DNA of 64,000 nt from Mycobacteriaceae bacterium (GCA_028726465.1 JAQYQB010000003.1:1-64000), one strand, 5' to 3'. Positions 17,933-27,050 are shown, counted from the first letter of the stretch. Numbers and translations: made by a program. Notes: a model not told the origin generated them from the sequence alone.

Positions 17933-18250
17933 TATACTAGGCCTCAAGACGTTCACCGAAAGAAAAGGAGATTGGATGAAAGCTTCTTTCCGTCTTAAGC
18001 GCAACGAAGATTTGTAGCTCGTGAAGATGCGGCATTGCCATAATTCATAACTTCCCACCGCGACTATTGCACGAAGTACAGGAGCTAAACGAGGATGAAT
18101 CTCGACGCAGAAACGAAATCCCAGTGCAGCGTAGCCGAGGATCCTTCGGGCCACTGACAGTCAGACAGACTGCAAGCGAAATAACCACTGATTCGATTCG
18201 CATCCGGCCGGACAGAAGGAACTGTCACTACCGCACTGGGATTTTTATGT
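17933..18250 (+). ncRNA. Candidate structured small RNA with embedded micro-ORFs
   Basis: TATACT (17933-17938) is a likely -10 box, giving an RNA from about 17945. A perfect 12-bp long-range stem, AAATCCCAGTGC (18116-18127) with GCACTGGGATTT (18233-18244) followed by further T residues, closes a multi-branched region: TGACAGT (18155-18161) pairs with ACTGTCA (18221-18227), inside which lie GCGAA/TTCGC (18176-18180/18197-18201) and the palindrome TCCGGCCGGA (18203-18212). Three tiny frames occur: 17976-18017 (13 codons, AAGGAG 5 nt upstream, MKASFRLKRNEDL), 18095-18157 (20 residues) and 18247-18285. None resembles a known leader peptide with certainty. Base composition is less GC-rich than the surrounding genes. 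Function unknown; it could also be the remnant of a decayed gene. Confidence 0.4.
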
Positions 18251-18264
18251 CTTTAGCTGCGGAT

Positions 18265-18293
18265 TTGTTGATGTTTCGCGCATAGTTTAGAGT
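18265..18293 (+). promoter_or_regulatory. Promoter for tRNA-Glu copy 2
   Basis: TTGTTG (18265-18270) and TAGAGT (18288-18293) with a 17-bp spacer place a start near 18300, 40 nt upstream of the tRNA. A CGCAC-AGC-GTGCG dyad (18308-18320) lies between. Confidence 0.55.
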
Positions 18294-18339
18294 AATTCAA
18301 GTCCGCAACGCACAGCGTGCGCTGCTGTGGACAAGCTAG

Positions 18340-18412
18340 GCCCCGTTCGTCTAGCGGCCTAGGACGCCGCCCTCTCACGGCGGTAACACGGGTTCAAATC
18401 CCGTACGGGGTA
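18340..18412 (+). tRNA. tRNA-Glu (CTC anticodon), copy 2
   Basis: Identical over all 73 nt to the copy at 17686, and both are followed by the same CAA, but the upstream flanks are unrelated. It has its own candidate promoter and terminator. Confidence 0.97.
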
Positions 18413-18418
18413 CAACCT

Positions 18419-18455
18419 AAAAGCCCAACCCAGCCCGGGTTGGGCTTTTTCTTTT
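18419..18455 (+). terminator. Rho-independent terminator after tRNA-Glu copy 2
   Basis: GCCCAACCC (18423-18431) pairs with GGGTTGGGC (18437-18445), extended by AAAA/TTTT, loop AGCCC, then a T-rich tail. Confidence 0.95.
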
Positions 18456-18579
18456 GCCGCCAGCTGGCTGTGAATGTTCTGGGGACTTGCCCGCAACGGC
18501 GTCTCTGCCTTGGTCGAGCGGGGTGCAGGGGAGTAAAACTAAAACGTTCTATCTATTCCTGCCACAGAAGGGATGCGCC

Positions 18580-19221
18580 GTGCATCTTAGCGATCTTATG
18601 GACGCGGGCGTTTTGCTCCAGAACTTTGGGGGCTAGGCGCTCGCGGGCCTGGGCCTGGTCATCTTCATCGAATCGGGCGTTCTCTTCCCGTTCCTGCCCG
18701 GCGATTCCCTCTTGGTCACCGCCGCCATCCTCCGTGACGATTTGGGCCTGAGCGTCCCGCTCATCCTGCTCGTCGGTACGGTGGCGGCCTTCCTGGGCGA
18801 CCAGGTGGGCTTCTGCCTGGGGCATACCTTCGGCCGCCGGCTGTTCAAGCCGGACGCGAAGATCCTGAAGACGGAGTACCTCGAGCGCGCCGAGGCCTTC
18901 TTCCGCAAGCACGGGCCGTTGGCGTTGGTGCTGGGTCGCTTCGTGCCCATCGTGCGCACCTACGTGCCGGTCTCGGCAGGCACGGCCGCCATGCCGTATA
19001 AGAAATTCGTGGGTTGGAACGTCCTCGGCGCGGTCGCTTGGATCGTCACCATGACCATGGTGGGCGTCCTCCTGGGCGGCATCCCGGGGATTGCTGACCG
19101 CATCGACGCCATCGTCCTGGTCATCGTGGGCGTTTCGGTCCTGCCGGTGGTCATCTCCGGCGCGCGCAGCTGGCGCCACAAGCCGGACGCCCCGGCTAAC
19201 GATGCCGAACCCGCCCGGTAG
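18580..19221 (+). pseudogene. DedA-family membrane protein interrupted by an in-frame TAG
   Basis: The frame reads VHLSDLMDAGVLLQNFGG, then TAG (18634-18636), then ALAGLGLVIFIESGVLFPFL and the DedA signature LPGDSLL, continuing to a normal end with GRFVPIVRTYVPVSAG and about five hydrophobic segments. Total length (about 213 codons) is normal for DedA proteins. The stop sits where relatives commonly have Trp (GGWAL), so TGG to TAG is the simplest change. After the stop the first in-frame start is TTG 18712, which would delete the first helix and the LPGDS motif. Start is taken as GTG 18580 (AGAAGGGA upstream); ATG 18598 is possible. DedA proteins recycle polyprenyl-phosphate lipid carriers or support membrane energetics. 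It may be a true nonsense allele or a sequence error. Confidence 0.75.
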
Positions 19222-19222
19222 C

Positions 19223-19906
19223 CTACAGCAGCGCGCCCAGCTTCCGGGCAGCGTCTTTTAGGGGCTCGCCGAATTTAGCGGTGGGGTCCGGGCGGAAGCG
19301 CTGCGCCGATCCAGAGACGGACAGCGCGGCGATAAACGTGCCGGACGGGTCGAGGACCGGCACAGAAACCGACGAGAGTCCGGCCTCGCGCTCCTCGACG
19401 GACTCGGAGATGCCGTCGCGGCGGGCGGCCTCGATATCGTCCTCGCTGAAGGAGGCGCCGCTAACGCTGGTGGGGGTAAACGCCGCGATGATGCGCGCCG
19501 CCGACCCCGAGGTAAGCGGCAGCTGGCGTCCCACCGGGACGACGTTGTGGAGGCCGGCCTCCGGCTCCCGGGTGGCAATGCAGGTGCGGGTGGCTCCCGT
19601 CAGCTCGTAAAGCTGGACCGATTCGCCGGTTTGCTCGAGCAATTTATCCATGATCGGCCCGGCCGCGGTGAGTAGCCGGTCGCGGTTGCCCGGCAGGGCG
19701 GGGCCGGCCGTCCATTTACCCTCATCCGTGCGGGTTAAAATTCGGTGTGCTTCCAGTGCCGTTGCCAAACGATGCGCCGTAGCCCGCGGCAAACCAGTGG
19801 TCTCGCACAGGTCGTTGAGGCTCGAGGGCCGGTTGGCGGCCGCCATCATGATGGCGACGGCCCGGTCCAGTACCTTGATCCCGGAAACTGCGCTATAATC
19901 TCCCAT
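19223..19906 (-). CDS. ltbR: IclR-type transcriptional regulator of leucine (and tryptophan) genes
   Basis: DNA-binding repressor of 227 residues, divergent from leuCD exactly as LtbR in C. glutamicum, where it controls leuB, leuCD and trp genes. The N-terminal winged helix-turn-helix ([20 protein letters not shown]) spans about 30-50; the C-terminal IclR effector domain follows ([12 protein letters not shown], and the [11 protein letters not shown] segment near the C-terminus). The minus-strand frame stays open far upstream into leuC, but the start is ATG 19906, because TAAATT (19914-19919, minus strand) lies 7 nt before it and homologues begin there. This -10 box overlaps the left half-site of the operator-like dyad, suggesting autoregulation. 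Confidence 0.92.
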   Translation of the reverse strand: MGDYSAVSGIKVLDRAVAIMMAAANRPSSLNDLCETTGLPRATAHRLATALEAHRILTRTDEGKWTAGPALPGNRDRLLTAAGPIMDKLLEQTGESVQLYELTGATRTCIATREPEAGLHNVVPVGRQLPLTSGSAARIIAAFTPTSVSGASFSEDDIEAARRDGISESVEEREAGLSSVSVPVLDPSGTFIAALSVSGSAQRFRPDPTAKFGEPLKDAARKLGALL

Positions 19907-19942
19907 ACTTTGAAATTTACGTCTCAAATTCTGAGATTTCAA
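19894..19942 (+). promoter_or_regulatory. ltbR-leuC divergent promoter and operator
   Basis: For leuC a perfect TATAAT lies at 19894-19899 (inside the ltbR start). Downstream are TTGAAAT (19910-19916) and ATTTCAA (19936-19942) as outer arms, an inner TCTCA/TGAGA dyad (19922-19926/19932-19936), and a direct repeat TGAAATTT/TGAGATTT 21 bp apart. The left arm overlaps the ltbR -10 box. Both promoters could be blocked by one bound regulator. Confidence 0.7.
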
Positions 19943-19957
19943 GTGTGGAGGAAGAGT

Positions 19958-21397
19958 ATGAGTCAAAAACTGACCTTGGCAGAAAAGATCTGGCGCGACC
20001 ACGTCGTCACCCGCGGTGAGAATGGGGCACCGGACCTCATCTACATTGACTTCCAGCTCCTCCACGAAGTTACCAGCCCGCAGGCCTTCGAGGGGCTGCG
20101 CCTCAACGGCCGCAGCCTGCGCCACCCAGAGCTGCACCTGGCGACCGAGGATCACAACGTGCCCACCACGGGCATCAAGATCGGGGGCTTGAACGAAATC
20201 GCCGACACGACCTCGCGCACCCAGGTGTCCACTCTGCGGAAAAACTGCGAGGAGTTCGGCGTCCGCCTGCACTCGATGGGCGACGAGCAACAGGGCATCG
20301 TCCACACGGTCGGCCCGCAGCTGGGCATTACCCAGCCGGGCATGACCATCGTCTGCGGCGACTCGCACACCTCGACCCACGGCGCTTTCGGCTCCATTGC
20401 CATGGGCATCGGGACTTCCGAGGTCGAGCACGTCATGGCCACCCAGACGCTGTCGCTGAAACCGTTCAAGACCATGGCCATCGAGGTCAAGGGCCAGCTG
20501 GCCGAAGGCGTCAGCGCGAAGGACCTCATCCTGGCGATCATCGCCAAGATCGGGACCGGCGGCGGCCAGGGACACATCATCGAATACCGCGGCGAGGCCA
20601 TCCGCGCGATGTCGATGGAAGCCCGCATGACCATCTGCAACATGTCGATCGAGGCCGGCGCCCGTGCGGGCCTGGTCGCCCCCGACGAGACCACCTTCGA
20701 GTACGTCCGCGGGCGCGAGTTTGCCCCGCAGGGCGCGGACTGGGACGCGGCCGTCGAGTACTGGAAGACCCTGCCGACCGACGAGGGCGCCGAGTTCGAC
20801 ACCGTCGTCGAAATCGACGCCTCTGAACTGACCCCGTTCGTGACCTGGGGGACCAACCCGGGCCAGGGCCTGCCGCTGGGGGCAAATGTGCCGAGCCCGG
20901 AGGACTTCGGCGACGACAACTCCCGCGCCGCCGCCGAGAAGGCCCTGGACTACATGGACCTTACACCGGGCACCCCGCTGCGCGAACTCGCCATCGATAC
21001 CGTCTTCCTGGGCTCGTGCACCAACGCGCGCATCGAGGACCTGCGCGCCGCCGCCGACGTCGTGCGCGGCCGCCGCATTGCGGACGGAACCCGCATGCTG
21101 GTCGTGCCGTCCTCGACCGGCGTCAAGCAACAGGCCGAGGCTGAGGGCCTCGACCGCGTCTTCGCCGACTTCGGCGCGGAGTGGCGCACCGCGGGCTGCT
21201 CGATGTGCCTGGGCATGAACCCCGATCAGCTGCGGCCGGGCGAGCGCTCCGCGTCCACCTCCAACCGCAACTTCGAAGGCCGCCAGGGCCCCGGCGGGCG
21301 CACCCACCTCGTTTCGCCGCTGGTGGCCGCCGCCACCGCCGTGACCGGCCACCTGGCCTCCCCGGCCGACCTGCCCGCCGCCCCGTCCGCCGAATAG
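19958..21397 (+). CDS. leuC: 3-isopropylmalate dehydratase large subunit
   Basis: Aconitase-superfamily subunit that isomerises 2- to 3-isopropylmalate together with LeuD, carrying a [4Fe-4S] cluster. The 479 residues are normal length. Cluster cysteines are visible in [13 protein letters not shown] and in [10 protein letters not shown]; the substrate region has [13 protein letters not shown]. The start is ATG 19958 with GGAGGAAG 4-11 nt upstream; the frame is open further upstream but that part is antisense to ltbR. It is followed by leuD after 36 nt. Confidence 0.97.
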   Translation: MSQKLTLAEKIWRDHVVTRGENGAPDLIYIDFQLLHEVTSPQAFEGLRLNGRSLRHPELHLATEDHNVPTTGIKIGGLNEIADTTSRTQVSTLRKNCEEFGVRLHSMGDEQQGIVHTVGPQLGITQPGMTIVCGDSHTSTHGAFGSIAMGIGTSEVEHVMATQTLSLKPFKTMAIEVKGQLAEGVSAKDLILAIIAKIGTGGGQGHIIEYRGEAIRAMSMEARMTICNMSIEAGARAGLVAPDETTFEYVRGREFAPQGADWDAAVEYWKTLPTDEGAEFDTVVEIDASELTPFVTWGTNPGQGLPLGANVPSPEDFGDDNSRAAAEKALDYMDLTPGTPLRELAIDTVFLGSCTNARIEDLRAAADVVRGRRIADGTRMLVVPSSTGVKQQAEAEGLDRVFADFGAEWRTAGCSMCLGMNPDQLRPGERSASTSNRNFEGRQGPGGRTHLVSPLVAAATAVTGHLASPADLPAAPSAE

Positions 21398-21433
21398 CGC
21401 CCGAGCCGAAAACCCTAGAAGGAGAAGATTCCG

Positions 21434-22018
21434 ATGGAGAAATTCACCACCCACACCGGCACCGGGGTGCCCCTGCCGTATTCCAACGTGGACACGGACC
21501 AGATCATCCCGGCCGTCTACCTGAAATCGGTCAAGCGCACCGGCTTTGCCGATGCCCTGTTCGCCAACTGGCGCAAAGACCCCGCCTTCGTCCTGAACCA
21601 GGAGACCTTCCGCGACGGCTCCGTCCTGTTCGCCGGCGCCGACTTCGGGACCGGCTCGTCGCGCGAGCACGCCGTCTGGGCGCTCAACGACTACGGCTTC
21701 AAGGCCGTCTTTTCCTCCCGCTTCGCCGACATCTTCCGCGGCAACGCGGGCAAGGCGGGCCTGCTGGCAGGAATCATGGCCCAAGAAGATATCGAGCTCA
21801 TCTGGAAGCAGCTGGAGGGTGGGGAGACCTCCGTCCGCGTCGACCTGGGGGCCCGCACCGTCACCGTCGGCAGCAACGTCTACAGCTTTGACGTCGACGA
21901 CTACACCCGCTGGCGCCTCATGGAGGGCCTCGATGACATCGGGCTGACGCTGCGCGACGAGGACGCCATCGCAGCGTACGAGGGTACCCGCCCGTCGTTT
22001 AAGCCAGCGGTGCGCTAA
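21434..22018 (+). CDS. leuD: 3-isopropylmalate dehydratase small subunit
   Basis: Swivelling-domain subunit of the LeuCD isomerase; 194 residues. Typical motifs are [17 protein letters not shown] near the start and [15 protein letters not shown] in the middle (substrate-binding Ser/Arg). AAGGAGAAG precedes ATG 21434. It forms an operon with leuC; no clear terminator follows before the membrane protein at 22042. Confidence 0.97.
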   Translation: MEKFTTHTGTGVPLPYSNVDTDQIIPAVYLKSVKRTGFADALFANWRKDPAFVLNQETFRDGSVLFAGADFGTGSSREHAVWALNDYGFKAVFSSRFADIFRGNAGKAGLLAGIMAQEDIELIWKQLEGGETSVRVDLGARTVTVGSNVYSFDVDDYTRWRLMEGLDDIGLTLRDEDAIAAYEGTRPSFKPAVR

Positions 22019-22041
22019 TAATTCGCATAAGCTCAGGTGTC

Positions 22042-22884
22042 ATGACAACACCTGAGTGGAACAACTCCGAATCCCGCAACTACGGACAAGGCTACGGCTA
22101 CCAAAACCAGAACCCGAACCAGGGCACGCCCTACGGCCAGCCGGGCTACGCCGGTGCCGGCCCGCAGGCTGGCTTTCAATCCGGCACGGTCTACGCGCCC
22201 ACCCCGCCGGACGCGCCCGGGGCCGTCGGCCAGGGCTTCAAGGGCTACTTCCAGAACTTCGGCCCCTGGTTCGGCGCGGCGGTGGTCTACCTGGTGCTGC
22301 AGTTCCTCCCGATGATCCCGTTTGCGTTGGTCGTCGCGCTTACCGGCATCCTCGAAACCGAAGGCACCGCGAGCACAGGGTCGGCCACCATGGGTGCGGC
22401 TTTTATCGTTTTGCTGCTGCTGGGCGCCTGCGTTTTTCTGGTGGGCCTGTGGATGTACGTGAACTTCTACCACGGGGCCGTCGAGGAGGCTAACGGGCAG
22501 CGCGTGAGCTTCCGCGGGCTGTTCCGCTTTGACGGAGGCCGCGTCGGCACCATGGTCACGGTCGCCGTCTACGGGATCCTGGTCTGGCTGGGCTGCTTCT
22601 TCTTTATCATCCCGGGCCTTTTCATCGCTTTCCTGCTGTGCTGGGTCCCCGTGATTAAGGCCGAGGACCCGTCCAAGGGCATCGGCGCGGCGATGTGGGA
22701 GTCCTACCGCCTGTCCACCCAGAATATTGGCACCACGCTGCTGCTGGTCGTCCTGCTGGTGTTGCTGCAGATGGCCGCGAGCCTCATTCCGATTGTCGGC
22801 AGCCTCGTGGTGCTGCCGGTGCTCTTCTTCGCCTGGGTCCTGACCTACCGCTCGCTGACCCAGCGCCCGGCCGCGCGCTGGTAG
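22042..22884 (+). CDS. Integral membrane protein with a Tyr/Gly/Gln-rich N-terminus
   Basis: Protein of 280 residues. The first ~70 residues are low complexity (NYGQGYGYQNQNPNQGTPYG), then four to five long hydrophobic segments follow (around 85-110, 120-150, 170-205, 230-270). No catalytic motif is seen. Such proteins are common in actinobacteria with unknown function. TAAGCT (22028-22033) 8 nt before ATG 22042 suggests a leaderless mRNA independent of leuCD. The end is 3 nt from the convergent NUDIX gene. Confidence 0.75.
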   Translation: MTTPEWNNSESRNYGQGYGYQNQNPNQGTPYGQPGYAGAGPQAGFQSGTVYAPTPPDAPGAVGQGFKGYFQNFGPWFGAAVVYLVLQFLPMIPFALVVALTGILETEGTASTGSATMGAAFIVLLLLGACVFLVGLWMYVNFYHGAVEEANGQRVSFRGLFRFDGGRVGTMVTVAVYGILVWLGCFFFIIPGLFIAFLLCWVPVIKAEDPSKGIGAAMWESYRLSTQNIGTTLLLVVLLVLLQMAASLIPIVGSLVVLPVLFFAWVLTYRSLTQRPAARW

Positions 22885-22887
22885 GCG

Positions 22888-23886
22888 TTAGCGCACGGGC
22901 AGCGGGCTGGCCAGGTAATCCGCGCCGGTCAGCTCGCCGCCGTTAAAGGACAGCACCCACACTGAGGACTTTTTGACCTTCAGGTCGTCGACGTCGTACT
23001 TCAAAAACACCGGGTCCAGGCTGGCGATCATCTCGGGGATGGCCAGGCCCTGGCTGACGATGACGGGCGTGCCGCCCTGCTCAACGATGCCATCGAAGGC
23101 CTCCCGCGCCGCCTCCTTGTCGCGCAACCAGCCGTCGTCGCCCAAGCGCTCGTCTACCGTGACGTCGAAGCCGAGCTCGGCCGCCAGGGGAGCGGCGGTC
23201 TGCTGGCAGCGGTCCGGCAGCGCGGAATAGATGGCGGTCGGTTGGTAGGGCGCGAGCATCGGCACGAGCATCTCCGCCTGGCGCAGGCCCTTCTTGTCCA
23301 GCGGGCGCAGGTTGTCGTCGCCGCTAAAGCCCTTGCGCGGCAGGGCGCGGGCGTGGCGGACATAGAGCACGCGGGTGGTCGGGGCCAGCCGCAGGCGCTT
23401 TTTTGCCTTCCGGAGCACGTCGGCGTCCACCTGGTAGGACAGCAGGTTGATGGCCGCGTCCACGGTCATCCAGTGGATCTGGTCGACCTCGTCGTTGGGC
23501 GTGAACTCGCCGTCCTCGACCTTGCCCAGCCAGTAGTAGACCACCTTGGTCCGGCCCTGGACCGGGTAGGTGACCTTGCCGATGAGCTTGCCCAGTTTGA
23601 TGCGGTAGCCGGTTTCCTCGGCGACTTCGCGCACGGCGGTAGTCGGCAGGGACTCGCCCGGGTCGACCTTGCCCTTGGCTAGCGACCAGTCGTCGTAATG
23701 CGGGCGGTGGATGACGGCCACCTCCGGATCGTGGGGGTTGCCGCGCCAGAGCACCGCGCCCGCCGCCAGGGTGGTCCGGGAAAATTCCTTGGCCGGATCG
23801 GGGCTAATTTCCTGGTGACGCCCAGAAATGAAGACCTCGGACTGGCTGTCTTTGTCGTTTTCGTGCATGTTCTTGGGCTTGGGCAT
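22888..23886 (-). CDS. MutT1-like NUDIX hydrolase fused to a histidine-phosphatase domain
   Basis: Protein of 332 residues in two parts. The NUDIX domain (about 35-170) has the complete box [20 protein letters not shown] plus TGY, for hydrolysis of 8-oxo-(d)GTP or diadenosine polyphosphates. The C-terminal phosphatase domain has [12 protein letters not shown] with the catalytic His and [11 protein letters not shown]. This fusion matches mycobacterial MutT1, which sanitises oxidised nucleotides in two steps. The start is taken at ATG 23886; an AAGGAG lies 13 nt upstream. The TTG at 23919 would add 11 unlikely residues. It is divergent from gpsA. Confidence 0.9.
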   Translation of the reverse strand: MPKPKNMHENDKDSQSEVFISGRHQEISPDPAKEFSRTTLAAGAVLWRGNPHDPEVAVIHRPHYDDWSLAKGKVDPGESLPTTAVREVAEETGYRIKLGKLIGKVTYPVQGRTKVVYYWLGKVEDGEFTPNDEVDQIHWMTVDAAINLLSYQVDADVLRKAKKRLRLAPTTRVLYVRHARALPRKGFSGDDNLRPLDKKGLRQAEMLVPMLAPYQPTAIYSALPDRCQQTAAPLAAELGFDVTVDERLGDDGWLRDKEAAREAFDGIVEQGGTPVIVSQGLAIPEMIASLDPVFLKYDVDDLKVKKSSVWVLSFNGGELTGADYLASPLPVR

Positions 23887-23964
23887 GGGCGCGCGCCTAC
23901 TCCTTGCAACTGGTCTCAAACGGATATTTCTCGCCGTCCATCATAGTCCCGCGGTGGGCCCGGC

Positions 23965-23970
23965 TACACT
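23965..23970 (+). promoter_or_regulatory. Candidate -10 box for gpsA
   Basis: TACACT lies 35 nt before the gpsA start; the resulting short leader includes the AAGGAGG site at 23990-23996. Confidence 0.45.
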
Positions 23971-24004
23971 ACTATTGTTCGTGATGTCTAAGGAGGAGCG
24001 CTTA

Positions 24005-25000
24005 ATGGTCCGAGTTGCAGTGATGGGGGCTGGTTCGTGGGGCACCACGCTGGCCAAGGTCTTCGCCGATGCCGGCAACAGCGTCCGGCTCTGGGTCCGC
24101 CGGCCGGAGCTGTCCGCCACCATCCGGGAGACCCACCGCAACGCTGATTACCTGCCGGATATCGAGCTGCCCGCCACCATCGCCCCGACGACCGAGCCGG
24201 AAAACGCGCTTGCCGATGCCGACATCGTCGTCCTCGCCGTGCCCTCCCAGACGTTGGGCGAAAACCTGGATGCCTGGTCGCAGCACCTGCCTAACGATGC
24301 CACCGTCGTCTCCATCTCCAAGGGCGTGGAGTCGACCTCGCTGCGGCGGATGAGCCAGGTGATTGCGGCTTCCGGCGTGGACGCCGAGCGGATCGCGGTG
24401 CTCTCGGGCCCCAATCTGGCCAAGGAGATCGCGCTGGAGCAGCCGGCGGCCACCGTCATCGCCTGCGAGGACGAGTCCCGCGGCCAGCTGGTCCAGGCTG
24501 CCGTGGCCACTAACTACCTGCGTCCGTACACCAACACCGACGTCATCGGCTGCGAGATCGGCGGCGCCTGTAAGAACGTCATCGCCCTGGCCTGCGGCAT
24601 CGCCTCCGGCAAGGGGCTGGGCAACAACACGCTGGCCTCCTTGATTACCCGCGGCCTGGCCGAAATCAGCCGCCTGGGCGTGGAATTGGGCGCCGATCCG
24701 CGGACCTTCGCGGGGCTGACCGGCCTGGGCGACCTGGTCGCGACCTGCAGCTCCGAGCTGTCGCGTAACCGCACCTTCGGCTACCGCCTGGGCCAGGGCG
24801 GGACCCTGGAGGAAGCCAAGGCTGCTACCAACGGCCAGGTCGCGGAGGGCGTAATTTCCTCGGACTCGGTCTTCCGCCTAGCGCAGCAGCACAACATCGA
24901 CATGCCCATTACCCATTCGGTCTACGGGGTATGCCACCGCGGGGTCGCGGTGGAGGAAATGATCGTCGCATTGATGGGTCGGTCCAAGAAGTCGGAGTAG
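24005..25000 (+). CDS. gpsA: Glycerol-3-phosphate dehydrogenase [NAD(P)+]
   Basis: Reduces dihydroxyacetone phosphate to sn-glycerol 3-phosphate for phospholipid synthesis; cytosolic, 331 residues. The Rossmann motif [15 protein letters not shown] is at the N-terminus, followed by SGPNLAKEI and the catalytic Lys in [13 protein letters not shown]; the [14 protein letters not shown] segment is also typical. The start is ATG 24005 with AAGGAGG 8 nt upstream; the open frame further upstream is antisense to the NUDIX gene. ddl follows after 22 nt. Confidence 0.97.
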   Translation: MVRVAVMGAGSWGTTLAKVFADAGNSVRLWVRRPELSATIRETHRNADYLPDIELPATIAPTTEPENALADADIVVLAVPSQTLGENLDAWSQHLPNDATVVSISKGVESTSLRRMSQVIAASGVDAERIAVLSGPNLAKEIALEQPAATVIACEDESRGQLVQAAVATNYLRPYTNTDVIGCEIGGACKNVIALACGIASGKGLGNNTLASLITRGLAEISRLGVELGADPRTFAGLTGLGDLVATCSSELSRNRTFGYRLGQGGTLEEAKAATNGQVAEGVISSDSVFRLAQQHNIDMPITHSVYGVCHRGVAVEEMIVALMGRSKKSE

Positions 25001-25022
25001 GCAACCGGTATGCTAGCTGCCT

Positions 25023-26105
25023 ATGAGTTCCCGAAAGATCCGCGTGGCGGTCGTCTACGGTGGCCGCAGCACTGAACACTCCGTGTCCTGTATCTCCGCC
25101 GGGGCGGTGATGAGCCACCTCCCGCACGACAAATACGAGGTCGTGCCCGTCGGTATTACCCGCGAGGGCCTGTGGACCCCGGGAACCACCGAGGGCCTGC
25201 AGCTCAACGATGGCGTCCTGCCCGAGGTCACCGCCGGCGACGAGCTTTCGCTGTCGCTGACCCCCAGCTCCCGCGGGCGCTTTGTCAACGTCACCCGCGG
25301 CGAGGTCTACGCCGACGTGGACGTCATCTTCCCCGTCCTGCACGGGCCTTTCGGCGAGGACGGGACCATTCAGGGCCTGTTTGAGATGTCCTCGGTGCCG
25401 TACGTGGGCACCGGGGTGCTGTCCTCGGCCACCGGCATGGACAAGGAGTTCACCAAGAAGCTCATGGTCGCCGAAGGCCTGCCGGTCACCCCGGAGGTCA
25501 TTCTCCGCGACCGCTCCGAGCTCACCGAAGAGGAAAAGTCCGTGCTGGGCCTGCCGGTCTTCGTGAAGCCGGCGCGCGGCGGTTCCTCGATCGGTATCTC
25601 CAAGGTCACCGACTGGGAGCAGCTGCCCGAGGCCATCCGCCTGGCCCGCGAATCCGACGAGAAGGTCATCGTGGAAAAGGAGATCGTCGGCTCCGAGGTC
25701 GAGGTCGGCGTCCTGCAGTACCCGGACGGAAAGCTGCTGGCCTCGGTGCCGGCGCTGCTCAACGGCACCGGCGACTCGGAGGAAGGCTTCTACGGCTTCG
25801 AGACCAAGTACCTGGACAACGTCGTCTCCGCCACCATCCCGGCCCCGTTCGAGACAGAAGTCATCGACGAGCTCAAACAGCTGGCCCTGGAGACCTTCCA
25901 GGCGCTGGACTGCAAAGGCCTGTCCCGTGTGGACTTCTTCGTCACCGACCAAGGCCCGGTCCTCAACGAGATCAACACCATGCCGGGCTTTACCCCGATC
26001 TCGATGTACCCGCAGGTGCTCGCCGCCAGCGGCGTCGACTACGAGACCCTGCTCGACACGCTCATCGAAACCGCGCTGGCAGGCGCCTCGACGCCGGAGC
26101 CCTAG
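25023..26105 (+). CDS. ddl: D-alanine--D-alanine ligase
   Basis: ATP-grasp ligase that makes D-Ala-D-Ala for peptidoglycan; 360 residues, the actinobacterial length. Motifs seen: VVYGGRSTEHSVSCISA at the N-terminus, HGPFGEDGTIQGLFE for substrate binding, FVKPARGGSSIGISKV for ATP binding and LNEINTMPGFTPISMYP with the metal ligands. TATGCT (25009-25014) lies 8 nt before ATG 25023. Its stop codon TAG interlocks with the convergent DUF3515 gene through a shared CTAG. Confidence 0.97.
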   Translation: MSSRKIRVAVVYGGRSTEHSVSCISAGAVMSHLPHDKYEVVPVGITREGLWTPGTTEGLQLNDGVLPEVTAGDELSLSLTPSSRGRFVNVTRGEVYADVDVIFPVLHGPFGEDGTIQGLFEMSSVPYVGTGVLSSATGMDKEFTKKLMVAEGLPVTPEVILRDRSELTEEEKSVLGLPVFVKPARGGSSIGISKVTDWEQLPEAIRLARESDEKVIVEKEIVGSEVEVGVLQYPDGKLLASVPALLNGTGDSEEGFYGFETKYLDNVVSATIPAPFETEVIDELKQLALETFQALDCKGLSRVDFFVTDQGPVLNEINTMPGFTPISMYPQVLAASGVDYETLLDTLIETALAGASTPEP

Positions 26106-27022
26106 TCGGCGGCTGCGAGGGCATCGCCGAGCTCTACCAGCACGCTGTCGGCGACGTCCTGGGGCAGGTGCGCGGCGATGTCGGTGTCCTGGCCCAGCGC
26201 GAACCAGGTGCTGGCCGTAGTACCCGGCGCCAGGGTCGTGTCCTCGAACCAGGGCACGTCGTTGACCTGCTGGACCTGCTCGCCGGCCGCATAGCCCGGC
26301 GCCGGCTCCACCCCGCAGCGCAGGACGACGGCCTCGCGGCCGGGCGCGGTCCACACGGCCGTGCCTGCAGCGGTGCCCTCCGGCAGCTCGCGCAGGCGCC
26401 GGTAGTCCTCGGCCAGCGTGTCCGGCAGGGCGGCATCGAGGGCGCGGCAGGGGGTGCGGGTCTCACCGTCTGCGGCCTGGAGCTGGGACAGGGGAGCCGC
26501 GTGCGGTTTCTGGTCCTTGTGCTCGAGCTGGCCCAGGGCCTCCTCCAGGCCTTCGGGCTCGCCGTCGTCGTGGGTGGTCACCGCCACGACCGGGGCGCGG
26601 TCAACGGTGTACCACGTGGTCAGGGTCGACCCCGGCGTCATGTCGCGGACCTGCAGCCACTGCGCGCCGCTGGCCTCGGTGGTCTCGGAATAAGGCGTGT
26701 ACTGCAGCGGCAAGTCGACGCCACAGCGCAGCGTGGTCGCCTCGGAAGAAATGGTCGCCCAGGCGGCCACCCCGTCCGGCACGGGCTCGACGATCTCGGA
26801 GCGCTCGTGCCCGTAGAACTTGCCCGGCAGGTTGTCCACCACCGCCGCGCACTCGGCCGACGATGCCTCCTGCGACGGCACCGGCGACATCGCCACCGGC
26901 TCCCGCGCCACCGTGGAAAAGTAGTACTTGGCCCCGAACAGGACCGCCACGATAAGAATTAAGGAGATAGCCAGCAGCGCGTAGACTGCGGTGCGGTTAA
27001 ATTGGTTACCCTGAGAGTCCAT
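26102..27022 (-). CDS. Membrane-anchored protein with two DUF3515-like repeats
   Basis: Protein of 306 residues: one N-terminal membrane helix (about 12-35), then an extracytoplasmic part made of two similar halves. Both halves follow the pattern Cys ... LP ... G-AAW/VW ... LRCGV ... Y ... GS/TT-TW (first: SSEATTLRCGVDLPLQY and GSTLTTWY; second: REAVVLRCGVEPAPGY and GTTASTWF). DUF3515 proteins are actinobacterial, of unknown function, and commonly sit between ddl and thiL as here. The paired Cys residues could form disulphides. The start is ATG 27022 with TAAGAT (minus strand, 27031-27036) 8 nt upstream. Confidence 0.85.
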   Translation of the reverse strand: MDSQGNQFNRTAVYALLAISLILIVAVLFGAKYYFSTVAREPVAMSPVPSQEASSAECAAVVDNLPGKFYGHERSEIVEPVPDGVAAWATISSEATTLRCGVDLPLQYTPYSETTEASGAQWLQVRDMTPGSTLTTWYTVDRAPVVAVTTHDDGEPEGLEEALGQLEHKDQKPHAAPLSQLQAADGETRTPCRALDAALPDTLAEDYRRLRELPEGTAAGTAVWTAPGREAVVLRCGVEPAPGYAAGEQVQQVNDVPWFEDTTLAPGTTASTWFALGQDTDIAAHLPQDVADSVLVELGDALAAAD

Positions 27023-27050
27023 AAACTGCAATCTTATCGAAAGGTATTCG

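Noticed and set aside
17822..18154. 110-residue minus-strand frame between the tRNA-Glu genes
   Set aside because: It crosses the nested hairpin and the candidate RNA, has no RBS or promoter and resembles no protein.
18070..18250. Cobalamin riboswitch reading of the structured region
   Set aside because: AAATCC, GCCACTG and an AGTCAG box are present, but they are packed too closely, the B12 box is imperfect and no cobalamin-related gene follows. Kept only as an unnamed RNA candidate.
19223..21784. 853-residue minus-strand frame including ltbR
   Set aside because: The part upstream of 19906 is antisense to leuC and leuD; the LtbR homology and a -10 box fix the start at 19906.
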